64,000 bases of DNA. Source: Bacillota bacterium. GTDB lineage: Bacteria; Bacillota; Clostridia; Acetivibrionales; Acetivibrionaceae. The notes beneath the pieces are model-generated. The model was not told the origin of the DNA, made no database searches, and saw only the letters and a program-made list of their open reading frames with translations. Below, in pieces: positions 8,512 through 16,900 of this stretch. The DNA is taken from assembly GCA_023421115.1 (NCBI GenBank), contig JAEZUI010000070.1, forward strand, positions 5,478 to 69,477, in the 5' to 3' direction. Position numbers and translations under genes: made by a program. Numbering within the stretch: position 1 is the first letter of the stretch; the number at the start of each line of letters is the position of its first letter.

Positions 8512-9161
8512 TAATTACTCAATGAATTCAAATCCACACCATTAACCAACGCAAAGGTCGCAGCTGCCAAAACATTGTACGGATCGTACATTTCAGGTTG
8601 AGTTTTAATTATGAACTCCTGAGGTTCAATAACACTTCCATTTCTTGCAAATACAGTCCTCTGTAAGCAACACATAATATCGCTTTTAGCAACTAAATCA
8701 CCAACACTCGAAGTGGTTATACTGGCCTTAAGATTAAATCCATAAGTAATGATGTAATGCTTTATTCCATTTAGAAAATTTGTAAGTTCATTATCATCAG
8801 CGTTAACTATAGCAATCCCCTTTTCATCTAAAAGAGAAAACGCTCTTCTCATTACTTCTTTATAAGCCTCAGAAATGCTCTCTTTAAAATCATCGGCTTT
8901 ATCGGTAAAAATAATTATATCAAATTTTAAGTAATTAAAGATTTCTTTATCAAGATCGAAAATATTCACCTTCAGAATCAAGATATCAGTGTTATTCTTT
9001 AAAAGTTCGGCTAAATATGCTTTAAACCTTTTAACATCAAGATTTGTAAGACTTTTTGAGTCAACAATACTAAACCTCTTTTTTGAGGCTGAAAAGATTG
9101 AATTAATGAGATTGGCTGTGCTTTCCTTGTTACTTTGACTAATAATACCAGCTATTAGCAC
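8511..9161 (-). CDS. Mur ligase middle-domain-like protein lacking the P-loop
   Basis: The 216-residue product resembles the central domain of MurE/MurF-type ligases. Recognisable parts are FTDKADDFKESISEAYKEV (equivalent to the ligase FTNL..DHLD region), AIVNADDNEL, YIITYGFN and YNVLAAATFALVNGVDL. At the N-terminus the GTNGKTTT ATP loop is replaced by SQSNKEST, so ligase activity is unlikely. The C-terminal ADP-binding domain is also absent. It is probably a regulatory or scaffold relative, or a decayed gene. Start GTG 9159-9161 follows GGGG. Repeat copy C abuts the stop codon. The neighbouring deacetylase gene also concerns cell wall. Confidence 0.6.
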   Translation of the reverse strand: MLIAGIISQSNKESTANLINSIFSASKKRFSIVDSKSLTNLDVKRFKAYLAELLKNNTDILILKVNIFDLDKEIFNYLKFDIIIFTDKADDFKESISEAYKEVMRRAFSLLDEKGIAIVNADDNELTNFLNGIKHYIITYGFNLKASITTSSVGDLVAKSDIMCCLQRTVFARNGSVIEPQEFIIKTQPEMYDPYNVLAAATFALVNGVDLNSLSN

Positions 9162-9260
9162 TTGATTAACCCCATTTCTTGTGATAATTGTAATTTTATA
9201 ATTTACTTTTTTTTAATTTTTTATGTAAAACACAAAAAATACTATGTCTTTCATAAGCAT

Positions 9261-10025
9261 TTACTTCCTTATCTGACGACCTTCAACATTAATTTCATAA
9301 TTTTCTTTCATAATTAATTCAGACACTGGAACCAGTTCAAAACCTTTACCCTTTAATGCAGAAATTATAGATGGCAAAAGCTTTGCTGTATGGGTGGTGT
9401 CATTATGAAACAGAATTATCGATCCATTATTTACTTTTTTTAGCACTCTACTTTGAATCTGTTCGGGAGTTATTCCGGGTTTCCAGTCAAGAGAATCCAC
9501 ATCCCACTGAATTGTGTATTCATTTAGTTCCCTAGCTATGCGTACAACGTTATTATTGTAATCCCCATAAGGTGCCCTGAAAAGCTCGGGTTTCTTTCCG
9601 GTAATCCTTTTCAAAACTTCATCACATTTTGCGATTTCTGACCGTATTTTGCTATTATCAATTGATCCCATACGTAAATGTGCATAGGAGTGATTTGCAA
9701 CATCATGCCCATTGTCTGATATCAATTTAACTTCATCGGGATGCTTATCCGCCCAGTGTCCTACTAAAAAGAATGTTGCCCTGACCTTGTTTTCTTTTAG
9801 TGTGTTTATAATATCGGGTATGTCATCAGCTTCCCAGGCACAATCAAATGTGATGGAAACCTTTTTTTCACATTCAACAGAGTATATGGGCAAATCCCTT
9901 TTTTGTTCAAATACCTCAGCAACCGTCTCTCTCGACGCAAACACACAAGCACTTGTAATAATCGCAAAAATCCCTATAAGTACACATTTATAAATGGTGT
10001 TTAGTCTAACAATGTATAATTTCAT
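9261..10025 (-). CDS. Exported polysaccharide (peptidoglycan) deacetylase, NodB family
   Basis: A 254-residue protein with an N-terminal membrane or signal segment (about residues 10-32), then a NodB homology domain. Catalytic motifs are visible: TFDCAWEADD (motif 1), HDVANHSYAHLRM with the metal His pair (motif 2), RAPYGDYN (motif 3), QWDVDSLDW (motif 4) and ILFHN (motif 5). Motif 1 has the metal/catalytic Asp of TFD, but the second Asp seen in the classic TFDDG motif is replaced. This is the pattern of PdaB-like sporulation deacetylases, where TFDxAW is usual. It likely acts on spore cortex or vegetative peptidoglycan outside the membrane. The ATG at 10023-10025 follows TTAGGAG. Confidence 0.85.
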   Translation of the reverse strand: MKLYIVRLNTIYKCVLIGIFAIITSACVFASRETVAEVFEQKRDLPIYSVECEKKVSITFDCAWEADDIPDIINTLKENKVRATFFLVGHWADKHPDEVKLISDNGHDVANHSYAHLRMGSIDNSKIRSEIAKCDEVLKRITGKKPELFRAPYGDYNNNVVRIARELNEYTIQWDVDSLDWKPGITPEQIQSRVLKKVNNGSIILFHNDTTHTAKLLPSIISALKGKGFELVPVSELIMKENYEINVEGRQIRK

Positions 10026-10190
10026 ATTTACTCCTAAAACTATCCTTAATTGTCCTAAAATAATAATATTCAAACTCCCTCATATATATACTATATAGTT
10101 AATATTTATAGGATAGAGTATCTAAAATCATTTTCACTATTTATATACAAGTTGAAAGTGAATTCTAGAATTTAGAATGTAATATTATTT

Positions 10191-10874
10191 TTACAAAACT
10201 TTTAGCTGACACAAATCTCGTAAAACACATTCATCACATTTTGGTTTTTTCCCGTAACAGCAATCGCTTCCTAACTTCACTACCAGAGCATGATATTGAT
10301 TATATAAATTAACATCTTTAGGCAAATACTTCATAAAAAACTCCTGAACCTGATGATATTTCTCATCACCGTTTAAAAATCCCAACCTTGTGAATATCCT
10401 CACGGTATATGCGTCTACAACAAATATTTCTTTCAAACCTGCGTACAACAATATCGAATCCGCAGTCTCAGGACCTATTCCTTTGACCTTTAGCAGCTTT
10501 TCCCTTAAAACATCCAATGAAGTAAGAAACATTTTATCAAGATCACCTTCATACTCTACTACTAAAAATGTCATTACTGACTTGAGAATAGAGGCCTTTC
10601 TATTAAAAAATCCCGCAGGTCTTATTAGTTCCTTAAGTAACTCAATATCACATTCATACAATTTGTGTAGATCTAGAAGGTTACTTGCCTTAATGTTATC
10701 AATTGCCTTAACTACGTTTTTCCATGAAATAAATTGTGTTAACACTGCACCCACAATCACCTCAAGTTTAGTGTTAGCCGGCCACCAGTGCTGGTCCCCG
10801 TATTTTGAAAAGAGTAGAGTATAAATTTCAAACAACTGCTCTTTTATTTTTTTATCTTCCATTGTATTAATCAA
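10191..10874 (-). CDS. Endonuclease III-related HhH-GPD DNA glycosylase with Fe-S cluster (COG2231 type)
   Basis: A base-excision-repair family protein of about 227 residues. It has the N-terminal HWWPANTKLEVIVGAVLTQ typical of the endonuclease III-related group. The helix-hairpin-helix is LLKVKGIGPETADSILLYA, the catalytic Asp is in VVDAYTVRI, and the C-terminal [4Fe-4S] ligands are spaced C-x6-C-x2-C-x5-C. The lyase lysine of true Nth (GVGRKTA) is Glu here (GIGPETA), so a monofunctional glycosylase is predicted, as in the MagIII-like branch. The start is uncertain: TTG 10872-10874 is best placed behind AGAGGTG, while the next ATG is 12 nt further on. Confidence 0.8.
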   Translation of the reverse strand: MINTMEDKKIKEQLFEIYTLLFSKYGDQHWWPANTKLEVIVGAVLTQFISWKNVVKAIDNIKASNLLDLHKLYECDIELLKELIRPAGFFNRKASILKSVMTFLVVEYEGDLDKMFLTSLDVLREKLLKVKGIGPETADSILLYAGLKEIFVVDAYTVRIFTRLGFLNGDEKYHQVQEFFMKYLPKDVNLYNQYHALVVKLGSDCCYGKKPKCDECVLRDLCQLKVL

Positions 10875-10930
10875 ATTTATCACCTCTATAAGTAAAATCT
10901 TTCTTACCTTTACAAAAACTCATATAGAAC

Positions 10931-10969
10931 GAAAAGTAGGTAAAAAATAATTTTTTTACCTACTTTTAT
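10931..10969. terminator. Bidirectional terminator hairpin
   Basis: Long A/T-flanked stem, AAAAGTAGGTAAAAAA with TTTTTTTACCTACTTT, and a 3-nt loop. It lies downstream of the TM1266-like gene on the minus strand and upstream of the endonuclease III-related gene. Confidence 0.7.
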
Positions 10970-10978
10970 TAAACATTA

Positions 10979-11065
10979 GGCCATTTCAAAAAATAACCTA
11001 TACAATATTTAAGTCACAAAGCCTAATTTTTCGAGATGGTAATTGCAAAGTTTTTTGTAATAACC
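10979..11065 (-). mobile_element. Family 1 MITE-like element, copy D (internally deleted)
   Basis: An 87-bp derivative flanked by TTA on both sides (10976-10978, 11066-11068). The left part (GGCCATTTCAAAAAATAACC, then CAATATTTAAGTCACAAAG) and the right part (AATTGCAAAGTTTTTT...AACC) match copy B. About 65 bp of the centre, including the palindrome, is missing. Confidence 0.75.
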
Positions 11066-11147
11066 TTACATATGAAATACTACCATAACAAAGTATTCAT
11101 ATATCATAGTAAGTACATTCTAAAGACTAATTCTGTAATACGAAGCA

Positions 11148-11405
11148 TTAGTCACCTGAAATGCTCATAGTCTTAGCCTTTACACCTTCAATGCCATTTA
11201 AATCATCCTCTAGGGCTTTTATCTCCGCTTTCTCTCCAGCTAATTGGAGTAATACAAGCCCTTCCTCCGAACACACATCTCCTGCCTCATGAAGACCAAG
11301 CCTCATTTTTATAGAACATCCATGCTTAGTGAAAACTTCTTGGACCGTTGGAGCCTTTTTAGAACGGTGATTAATAAGTACTGCCATAATGTTGTATTCA
11401 TTCAT
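11148..11405 (-). CDS. TM1266-type putative iron-only hydrogenase system regulator
   Basis: An 85-residue protein with an ACT-like beta-alpha-beta pattern: YNIMAVLINHRSKKAPTVQEV, HGCSIKMRLGLHE, EGLVLLQLAGEKAEIKALEDDL, IEGVKAKTMSI. This matches the TM1266 family, small proteins often encoded with [FeFe]-hydrogenase maturation genes and proposed as regulators. No hydrogenase or Hyd maturase gene is in the window, so here it is an orphan. The SD GGAGGAGGAAG precedes ATG 11403-11405. It is divergent from asnB and followed at distance by a terminator and repeat copy D. Confidence 0.75.
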   Translation of the reverse strand: MNEYNIMAVLINHRSKKAPTVQEVFTKHGCSIKMRLGLHEAGDVCSEEGLVLLQLAGEKAEIKALEDDLNGIEGVKAKTMSISGD

Positions 11406-11517
11406 AATCCTCTTCCTCCTCCATTTTATTCAGTAATAAATATACCCAACCATATATTATTCTAAAACAAAAATTCAAATTTTACTACCTTATTAGAAAC
11501 AAAAAGCCATTTTATTC

Positions 11518-11532
11518 ATATAATAATATATA
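11518..11532 (+). promoter_or_regulatory. Possible asnB promoter -10 region
   Basis: TATAAT at 11519-11524 in the asnB upstream region, with only a poor -35 (GAAACA near 11496). A start near 11531 would give an 80-nt leader containing the hairpin at 11557-11585. Confidence 0.3.
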
Positions 11533-11556
11533 TTTTACAAAAAGAATTGTTTTGGC

Positions 11557-11590
11557 AAAGGCGCCTCCTATTTTGAGGTGCCTTTAATTT
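11557..11590 (+). terminator. Leader terminator (attenuator candidate) in front of asnB
   Basis: An 11-bp stem, AAAGGCGCCTC (11557-11567) with GAGGTGCCTTT (11575-11585) and one G-U pair, followed by AATTTTT. No plus-strand gene precedes it; the upstream gene is divergent. It can therefore only act on transcription running into asnB, 27 bp before the start codon. Confidence 0.7.
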
Positions 11591-11611
11591 TTGATGTGGA
11601 GATGATGAACA

Positions 11612-13456
11612 ATGTGTGGAATAGCCGGATGGATAAACCATAAAGAAGACTTACATAAGAAAAGAGAAATTATGAACTCAATGATTGATACCCTTGCGAA
11701 CCGTGGTCCTGATTCCTCCGGAACATGGATTTGTGAACATGCAATTTTTGCTCATAGGCGCCTTATAGTTGTAGATCCGGATGGAGGCAACCAGCCTATG
11801 ACCCGTAAATATGGCGAAAAAGAATACGTTATAACATATAACGGCGAGCTTTATAACACCCTCGACTTAAGAAAAAAACTTGAAGCTAGAGGACACATTT
11901 TCAAAAGCAATTCCGATACCGAAGTGCTGCTTATATCTTTTATCGAATGGGGACATAATTGTGTTGAATATCTTAACGGTATCTATGCTTTTGGAATATG
12001 GAGCGAAAAGGATCAAAGCCTGTTTATTGCTCGTGACAGGTTTGGTGTAAAGCCATTATTTTATACCTTATTAGGAAATTCACTTTTGTTTGCTTCCGAA
12101 ATAAAAGCCCTGTTGGCAAATCCTTTAATCAAAAGTGAAGTAGGTCCGGACGGACTCGCTGAGATATTTATGCTTGGACCAGCAAGAACACCGGGACATG
12201 GAGTTTTCAAAAATATCAGCGAAGTAAAGCCTGCCCATTTTATGATATTTGACCAAAGCGGTTTACGGGAGAAAAGGTATTGGAAATTGGAAAGCAACCC
12301 CCATACAGACAGTATTAACGATACCGTTGAGAAAGTACGTAATTTGGTACTCGATGCAATCAACCGACAGCTTGTAGCCGATGTACCGCTATGCACTTTT
12401 CTTTCAGGAGGTTTAGATTCCAGTATAATTTCTGCTGTAACTGCCAAAAGCTTTAAAGAAAATGGTAATAAGCAACTTCATACCTTTTCTGTGGACTATA
12501 TAGATAATGATATATATTTCAAACCAAGCTTATTTCAGCCAAATGCCGACGCCCCATGGGTAAAAAAACTATCGGATGAAATAGGTTCCTGCCATCATTA
12601 TATTAAATTCGATACTCCGAGTGTTGTAAGTGCTTTGACCGATGCAGTCAGAGCTAAAGACCTGCCCGGTATGGCCGACATAGATTCCTCCTTATTCCTA
12701 TTTTGTAAAGAGGTTAAAGAACATGCTGTTGTTGCTCTATCCGGTGAGTGCGCCGATGAAATTTTTGGCGGATATCCTTGGTTTTATAATCCTGAAATGT
12801 TAAATAGCAATACTTTCCCATGGGCAAGGTCGATAAAGGAAAGATTAGGCATACTAGCCCCCGGTATATTGCAAAATATTGACGGTGAAAATTATGTAAG
12901 TGAGCGATATTTTGATACCTTAGCTGAAATACCACAATTAGACGGAGAAATTAATCCTGAAAAACGCAGACGTGAAATGATGTACCTAAATATTGTATGG
13001 TTTATGGCAACGCTTTTAGACCGGAAAGACAGGATGTCTATGGCAACAGGTCTAGAAGTCCGTGTTCCTTTTTGCGACCATCGTATTGTTGAATATCTAT
13101 GGAATATACCTTGGGAGATTAAATACTTAGATAAAAGAGAAAAGGGATTATTACGCCGTGCTTTTAAAGGTATATTACCTGAGGACATACTATATCGTAA
13201 AAAAAGTCCCTATCCCAAAACTCATAATCCTTCATACTTGAATGCTGTTAAAGGATGGTTACAGAATATACTCAATGATTCCTCATCACCTTTACTAAAA
13301 ATAATTGATCGAAAAAGAGTTCAAGAAATCGTCGAAAGCAACGGTGCAGCTTTCGGAGTACCATGGTTCGGTCAATTGATGGCAGGTGCACAGCTCTTTG
13401 CCTATTTAATACAGGTGGATATTTGGATGCGGGAATACAAAGTTATTCTTGTATAG
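11612..13456 (+). CDS. asnB: Asparagine synthetase B (glutamine-hydrolysing)
   Basis: Makes asparagine from aspartate, glutamine and ATP in the cytoplasm. The product is 614 residues. MCGIAGW provides the N-terminal Cys2 nucleophile after Met removal, and RGPDSSG and the class II glutaminase core follow. The synthetase domain has the PPi loop LSGGLDSS near residue 264 and SGECADEIFGGYPW near residue 380. The GEHxDE-like segment is diverged but retained. The ATG at 11612 follows GTGGAGATGATG. A strong hairpin in the leader suggests attenuation control. A terminator at 13489-13521 ends the transcript, so it is monocistronic. Paralogues in cell-wall amidation (AsnB/LtsA type) cannot be excluded on sequence alone. 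Confidence 0.92.
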   Translation: MCGIAGWINHKEDLHKKREIMNSMIDTLANRGPDSSGTWICEHAIFAHRRLIVVDPDGGNQPMTRKYGEKEYVITYNGELYNTLDLRKKLEARGHIFKSNSDTEVLLISFIEWGHNCVEYLNGIYAFGIWSEKDQSLFIARDRFGVKPLFYTLLGNSLLFASEIKALLANPLIKSEVGPDGLAEIFMLGPARTPGHGVFKNISEVKPAHFMIFDQSGLREKRYWKLESNPHTDSINDTVEKVRNLVLDAINRQLVADVPLCTFLSGGLDSSIISAVTAKSFKENGNKQLHTFSVDYIDNDIYFKPSLFQPNADAPWVKKLSDEIGSCHHYIKFDTPSVVSALTDAVRAKDLPGMADIDSSLFLFCKEVKEHAVVALSGECADEIFGGYPWFYNPEMLNSNTFPWARSIKERLGILAPGILQNIDGENYVSERYFDTLAEIPQLDGEINPEKRRREMMYLNIVWFMATLLDRKDRMSMATGLEVRVPFCDHRIVEYLWNIPWEIKYLDKREKGLLRRAFKGILPEDILYRKKSPYPKTHNPSYLNAVKGWLQNILNDSSSPLLKIIDRKRVQEIVESNGAAFGVPWFGQLMAGAQLFAYLIQVDIWMREYKVILV

Positions 13457-13488
13457 AATAGCTTTGTATTTGTCCATATTTAATATAA

Positions 13489-13522
13489 AAAAGTCAAAAG
13501 GCATAGCTTTTGACTTTTTTAT
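13489..13522 (+). terminator. Intrinsic terminator of asnB
   Basis: A 12-bp perfect stem, AAAAGTCAAAAG with CTTTTGACTTTT, 6-nt loop and T tail, 33 bp after the stop codon. Confidence 0.9.
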
Positions 13523-13993
13523 TTGTTATTTCTATTAGAAGAATATTCACTCACCATTCCCCCTTCTTCCCCCTTCAAATGGGTATTGCCTAAAATACAA
13601 AAATGGTGTATCATATAAATATATAGTTGAAATTTTACCCAATTTTCTTACATCTAACTTTTGCTTAAATCTCGTTTTTGTAACTATCTTGGCTGCTTTT
13701 CTTATCTTCAGAATTCTTCAAATTAAATACGATATTGTGTTTTCAAAAACTATCAATTTTTAAATCCTAAAGCTATCAAATTTTTTGAAGGGCACTAGAT
13801 AAGTTTTTTGATTCACTTGATTTACAATTATTTGCTTTTTATTTTTAAAAGTGATATTTTATGTTTTCATATTTTTTATAAATTTTCCAACTTTCACTTG
13901 TTCCATAAAGCAAAGCTCAAATAAAGGAAGTTTTTTTTAGCTGTAATCTTCATACTAATGCACAGACAAACAAAACATAGTGGGAGGTATATT
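13523..13993. other. AT-rich intergenic region upstream of the CBM6/CBM3 protein
   Basis: About 470 bp without a convincing gene. It has a pyrimidine-rich run near 13557-13580 and long A/T stretches. The promoter of the downstream exoprotein must lie here, but no clear -35/-10 pair stands out. Confidence 0.4.
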
Positions 13994-16900
13994 ATGTTAT
14001 CTTATTCTCAAAATAGAGTGATGAGCTCTGTTCTTTTAGTTGTTTTCATTTTAGCAACAATAACATTTACAGGTATTAGCTTTATGCCTGGCGATGTATA
14101 CGCTGCAACAAGTGCTTTTTCGCAAATAGAAGCGGAAAATTACAGCAGTCTGAGTACTACAAACATTCAAGTAATCGACATTAATCCAAGCGGATACGGC
14201 TTAGGCTATATCAATACCAATAATAATGTTGGCTATAACAACATTGACTTTGGTAGCTCGGGTACTATCTCATTCAAAGCAAAGGTTGCAACTCAAAACA
14301 ATACTACCATCCAGATTAGGTCGGGTAGTTCTAACGGTACTCTTTTAGGTACTTTATCGGTATCGTCTACAGGAAACTATAATACATATCAGGAAATGTC
14401 ATGTAGTGTCAGCAATATAACAGGTATCCAAAATGTATACTTGGTTTTTGGCAATGCTGTTAATATTGACTGGTTCACATTTATTCAAGCTACTACTGGA
14501 CCATCTTCATTTGATGCATACTCTCAAATAGAAGCAGAAAGTTATAGCAGCCTAAGTGGACAAAATATGAAAAAAGTGGATATTTCCGGTGGATACGGTA
14601 TAGGTTATATCAATTCAGGCGATTTTGCTGTATATAACAATGTAAACTTCGGCAGCACTGGTGCTACATCCTTTAAAGCAAGGATTGCAACACAAAATAA
14701 TACTACCATCCAGATTAGGTCAGGTAGTTCTAACGGTACTCTTTTAGGCACATTATCGGTAACATCTACAGGAAACTATAATACGTATCAGGAAATATCT
14801 TGTAGTGTAAGCAGTGTTACAGGTGTTCATAATATATATTTAGTATTTGGTAATGCAGTTAATATTGACTGGTTCAAATTTACTAAGGTTGCAGCTCCTA
14901 CAAATACCCTTACTCCTACTGCTACTCCAACGCGTACACCAACTGCTGTTGTTACTCCAACACGTACACCAACTCCTATTGTAACTCCAATTGCTACAGC
15001 TGCTTCGTCAGGAGTTCTAAAAGTTGAGTTTTACAATTCTAATACAGACAGTTCAAGCAACACAATATATACACATTTTAAAGTTACAAACACAAGTAGC
15101 TCTTCTTTGAATCTATCTGCCGTTAAGTTAAGATACTTTTATACAACAGACGGTACAGGCACTCAAATTCTCAATTGTGATCATTCATCAGTTGCAGCAG
15201 CTAATCTGAATTTAGTATGTTCAAGTCTAGGTACAGCCTATGCTAATGCAGATTACTATTACGAAGTGGGTTTCAAAAGCGAGGCAGGTACTCTTGCTCC
15301 TGGAGCTACTGTGGATGTTAATACTAGAATCACTAATGCAAATTGGACCAATTATAATCAATCAAATGATTTTTCCTTTAACCCATCTTCCGCAGGTTAT
15401 ACAGAATGGAGTAAAGTAGCTGCATATATAAATGATACCCTTGTTTGGGGATCTCAACCAAATTCATCAGCTACAACCCAAGCGCCTACAGCTACTCCTA
15501 CAATAGCATTTCTACCACCTTCAGCCACACCAACAGCTACCTGGACAGCAACTAGTCAACCAGCTGCTTTTTCACGAATTGAGGCTGAAAACTACAGCAG
15601 CCTTGGCGGACAATATATAAAAGTAATAGATGTCAAGCCAGAAGGTTATGGTTTAGGTTTTATTCTAAAAGGCGACTATGCTTTGTATAATAATGTCAAC
15701 TTTGGAAACGGAGCCTCCTTATTCAAGATTAGATTGGCTGCGGGTTCTCCTTCTAATATACAATTAAGAATTGGAAATAATACAATCGGTAATCTATACG
15801 TACCTTCCACAGGAAGCTGGGATGCTTATCAGGAATTTACCTGCAATATAAACAATACAGTAACAGGATACAATAACCTATATCTTGAATTTTCTGATCC
15901 GATAAATATTGACTGGTTTGTACTCTCCGGCGCTGTAAGTGCATCAACACCTACGCCTATGCCCACTGCTACGCCAGCTCCTACAACTAGAAGTGCTTTT
16001 GTTCAAATACAAGCTGAAAGTTACGATTTTACCAATTCCCCATATATTAACACCTTTAGCATTCCTGACGGTGGATATAATATAGGTTGGATACACTCAG
16101 GGGACTACGTAGCTTTCAATAACATTGACTTTGGAAGCGGAACAAACTCCTTTAGAGCTAGAATAGCAACTACCATTTCAAGCAATATGGAAATAAGGTC
16201 TGGAAGTCCGACAGGTACACTTTTGTCCACTGTTAGCATTCCGTCTACAGGAAGTTGGGAGACCTATCAAGAAGTTTCACTAAATGTATCAAACATCACT
16301 GGTGTTAAAAATCTGTATTTTGTATTTGGTGAACCAGTAAACGTCGATTGGTTTATATTTTCACCAACTACAGCATCTACATCTATAAATGCCTTTTCTA
16401 GAATTGAAGCTGAGAATTGTAGCGGTATCAGCGATGAAAACATCAAAAAAAGAAATAATATTATTTGCTACATTCAAAGCGGGAATTATGTAGTATTCAA
16501 CAATGTTGATTTTGGTGCTGGAGCAAAATCTTTCAAAGCATATGCTGTAAACGCATCCGGCTCAACTACAGATATTGAAATAAGACTAGGAAGTTCAACT
16601 GGAACTCTTGTTGGTACTTTATCAATACCTTCAATGGATAATTGGGATGAATATCGGGAATTAGCATGCAATATAAGCACTGTTACAGGAAAAAACAATC
16701 TATATCTGGTTTTTACAGGTCCTGTTAATGTTGACTGGCTTACTTTTTCCACCTCTGCAATTGCAGCTACACCAACACCTATACCGACCATAACTCCAAC
16801 AGCTACACCAACACCAACTTCTACTATTGCATTAGCTCCACCTACACCTACACCTGCGGCTTCTTCAACTCCTTTTACTATTGATCCGGCAAATTTGGCG

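Noticed and set aside
13958..13993. Start of the giant CBM protein at ATG 13958
   Set aside because: The SD GTGGGAGG lies between this ATG and the one at 13994, and the latter gives a normal signal peptide.
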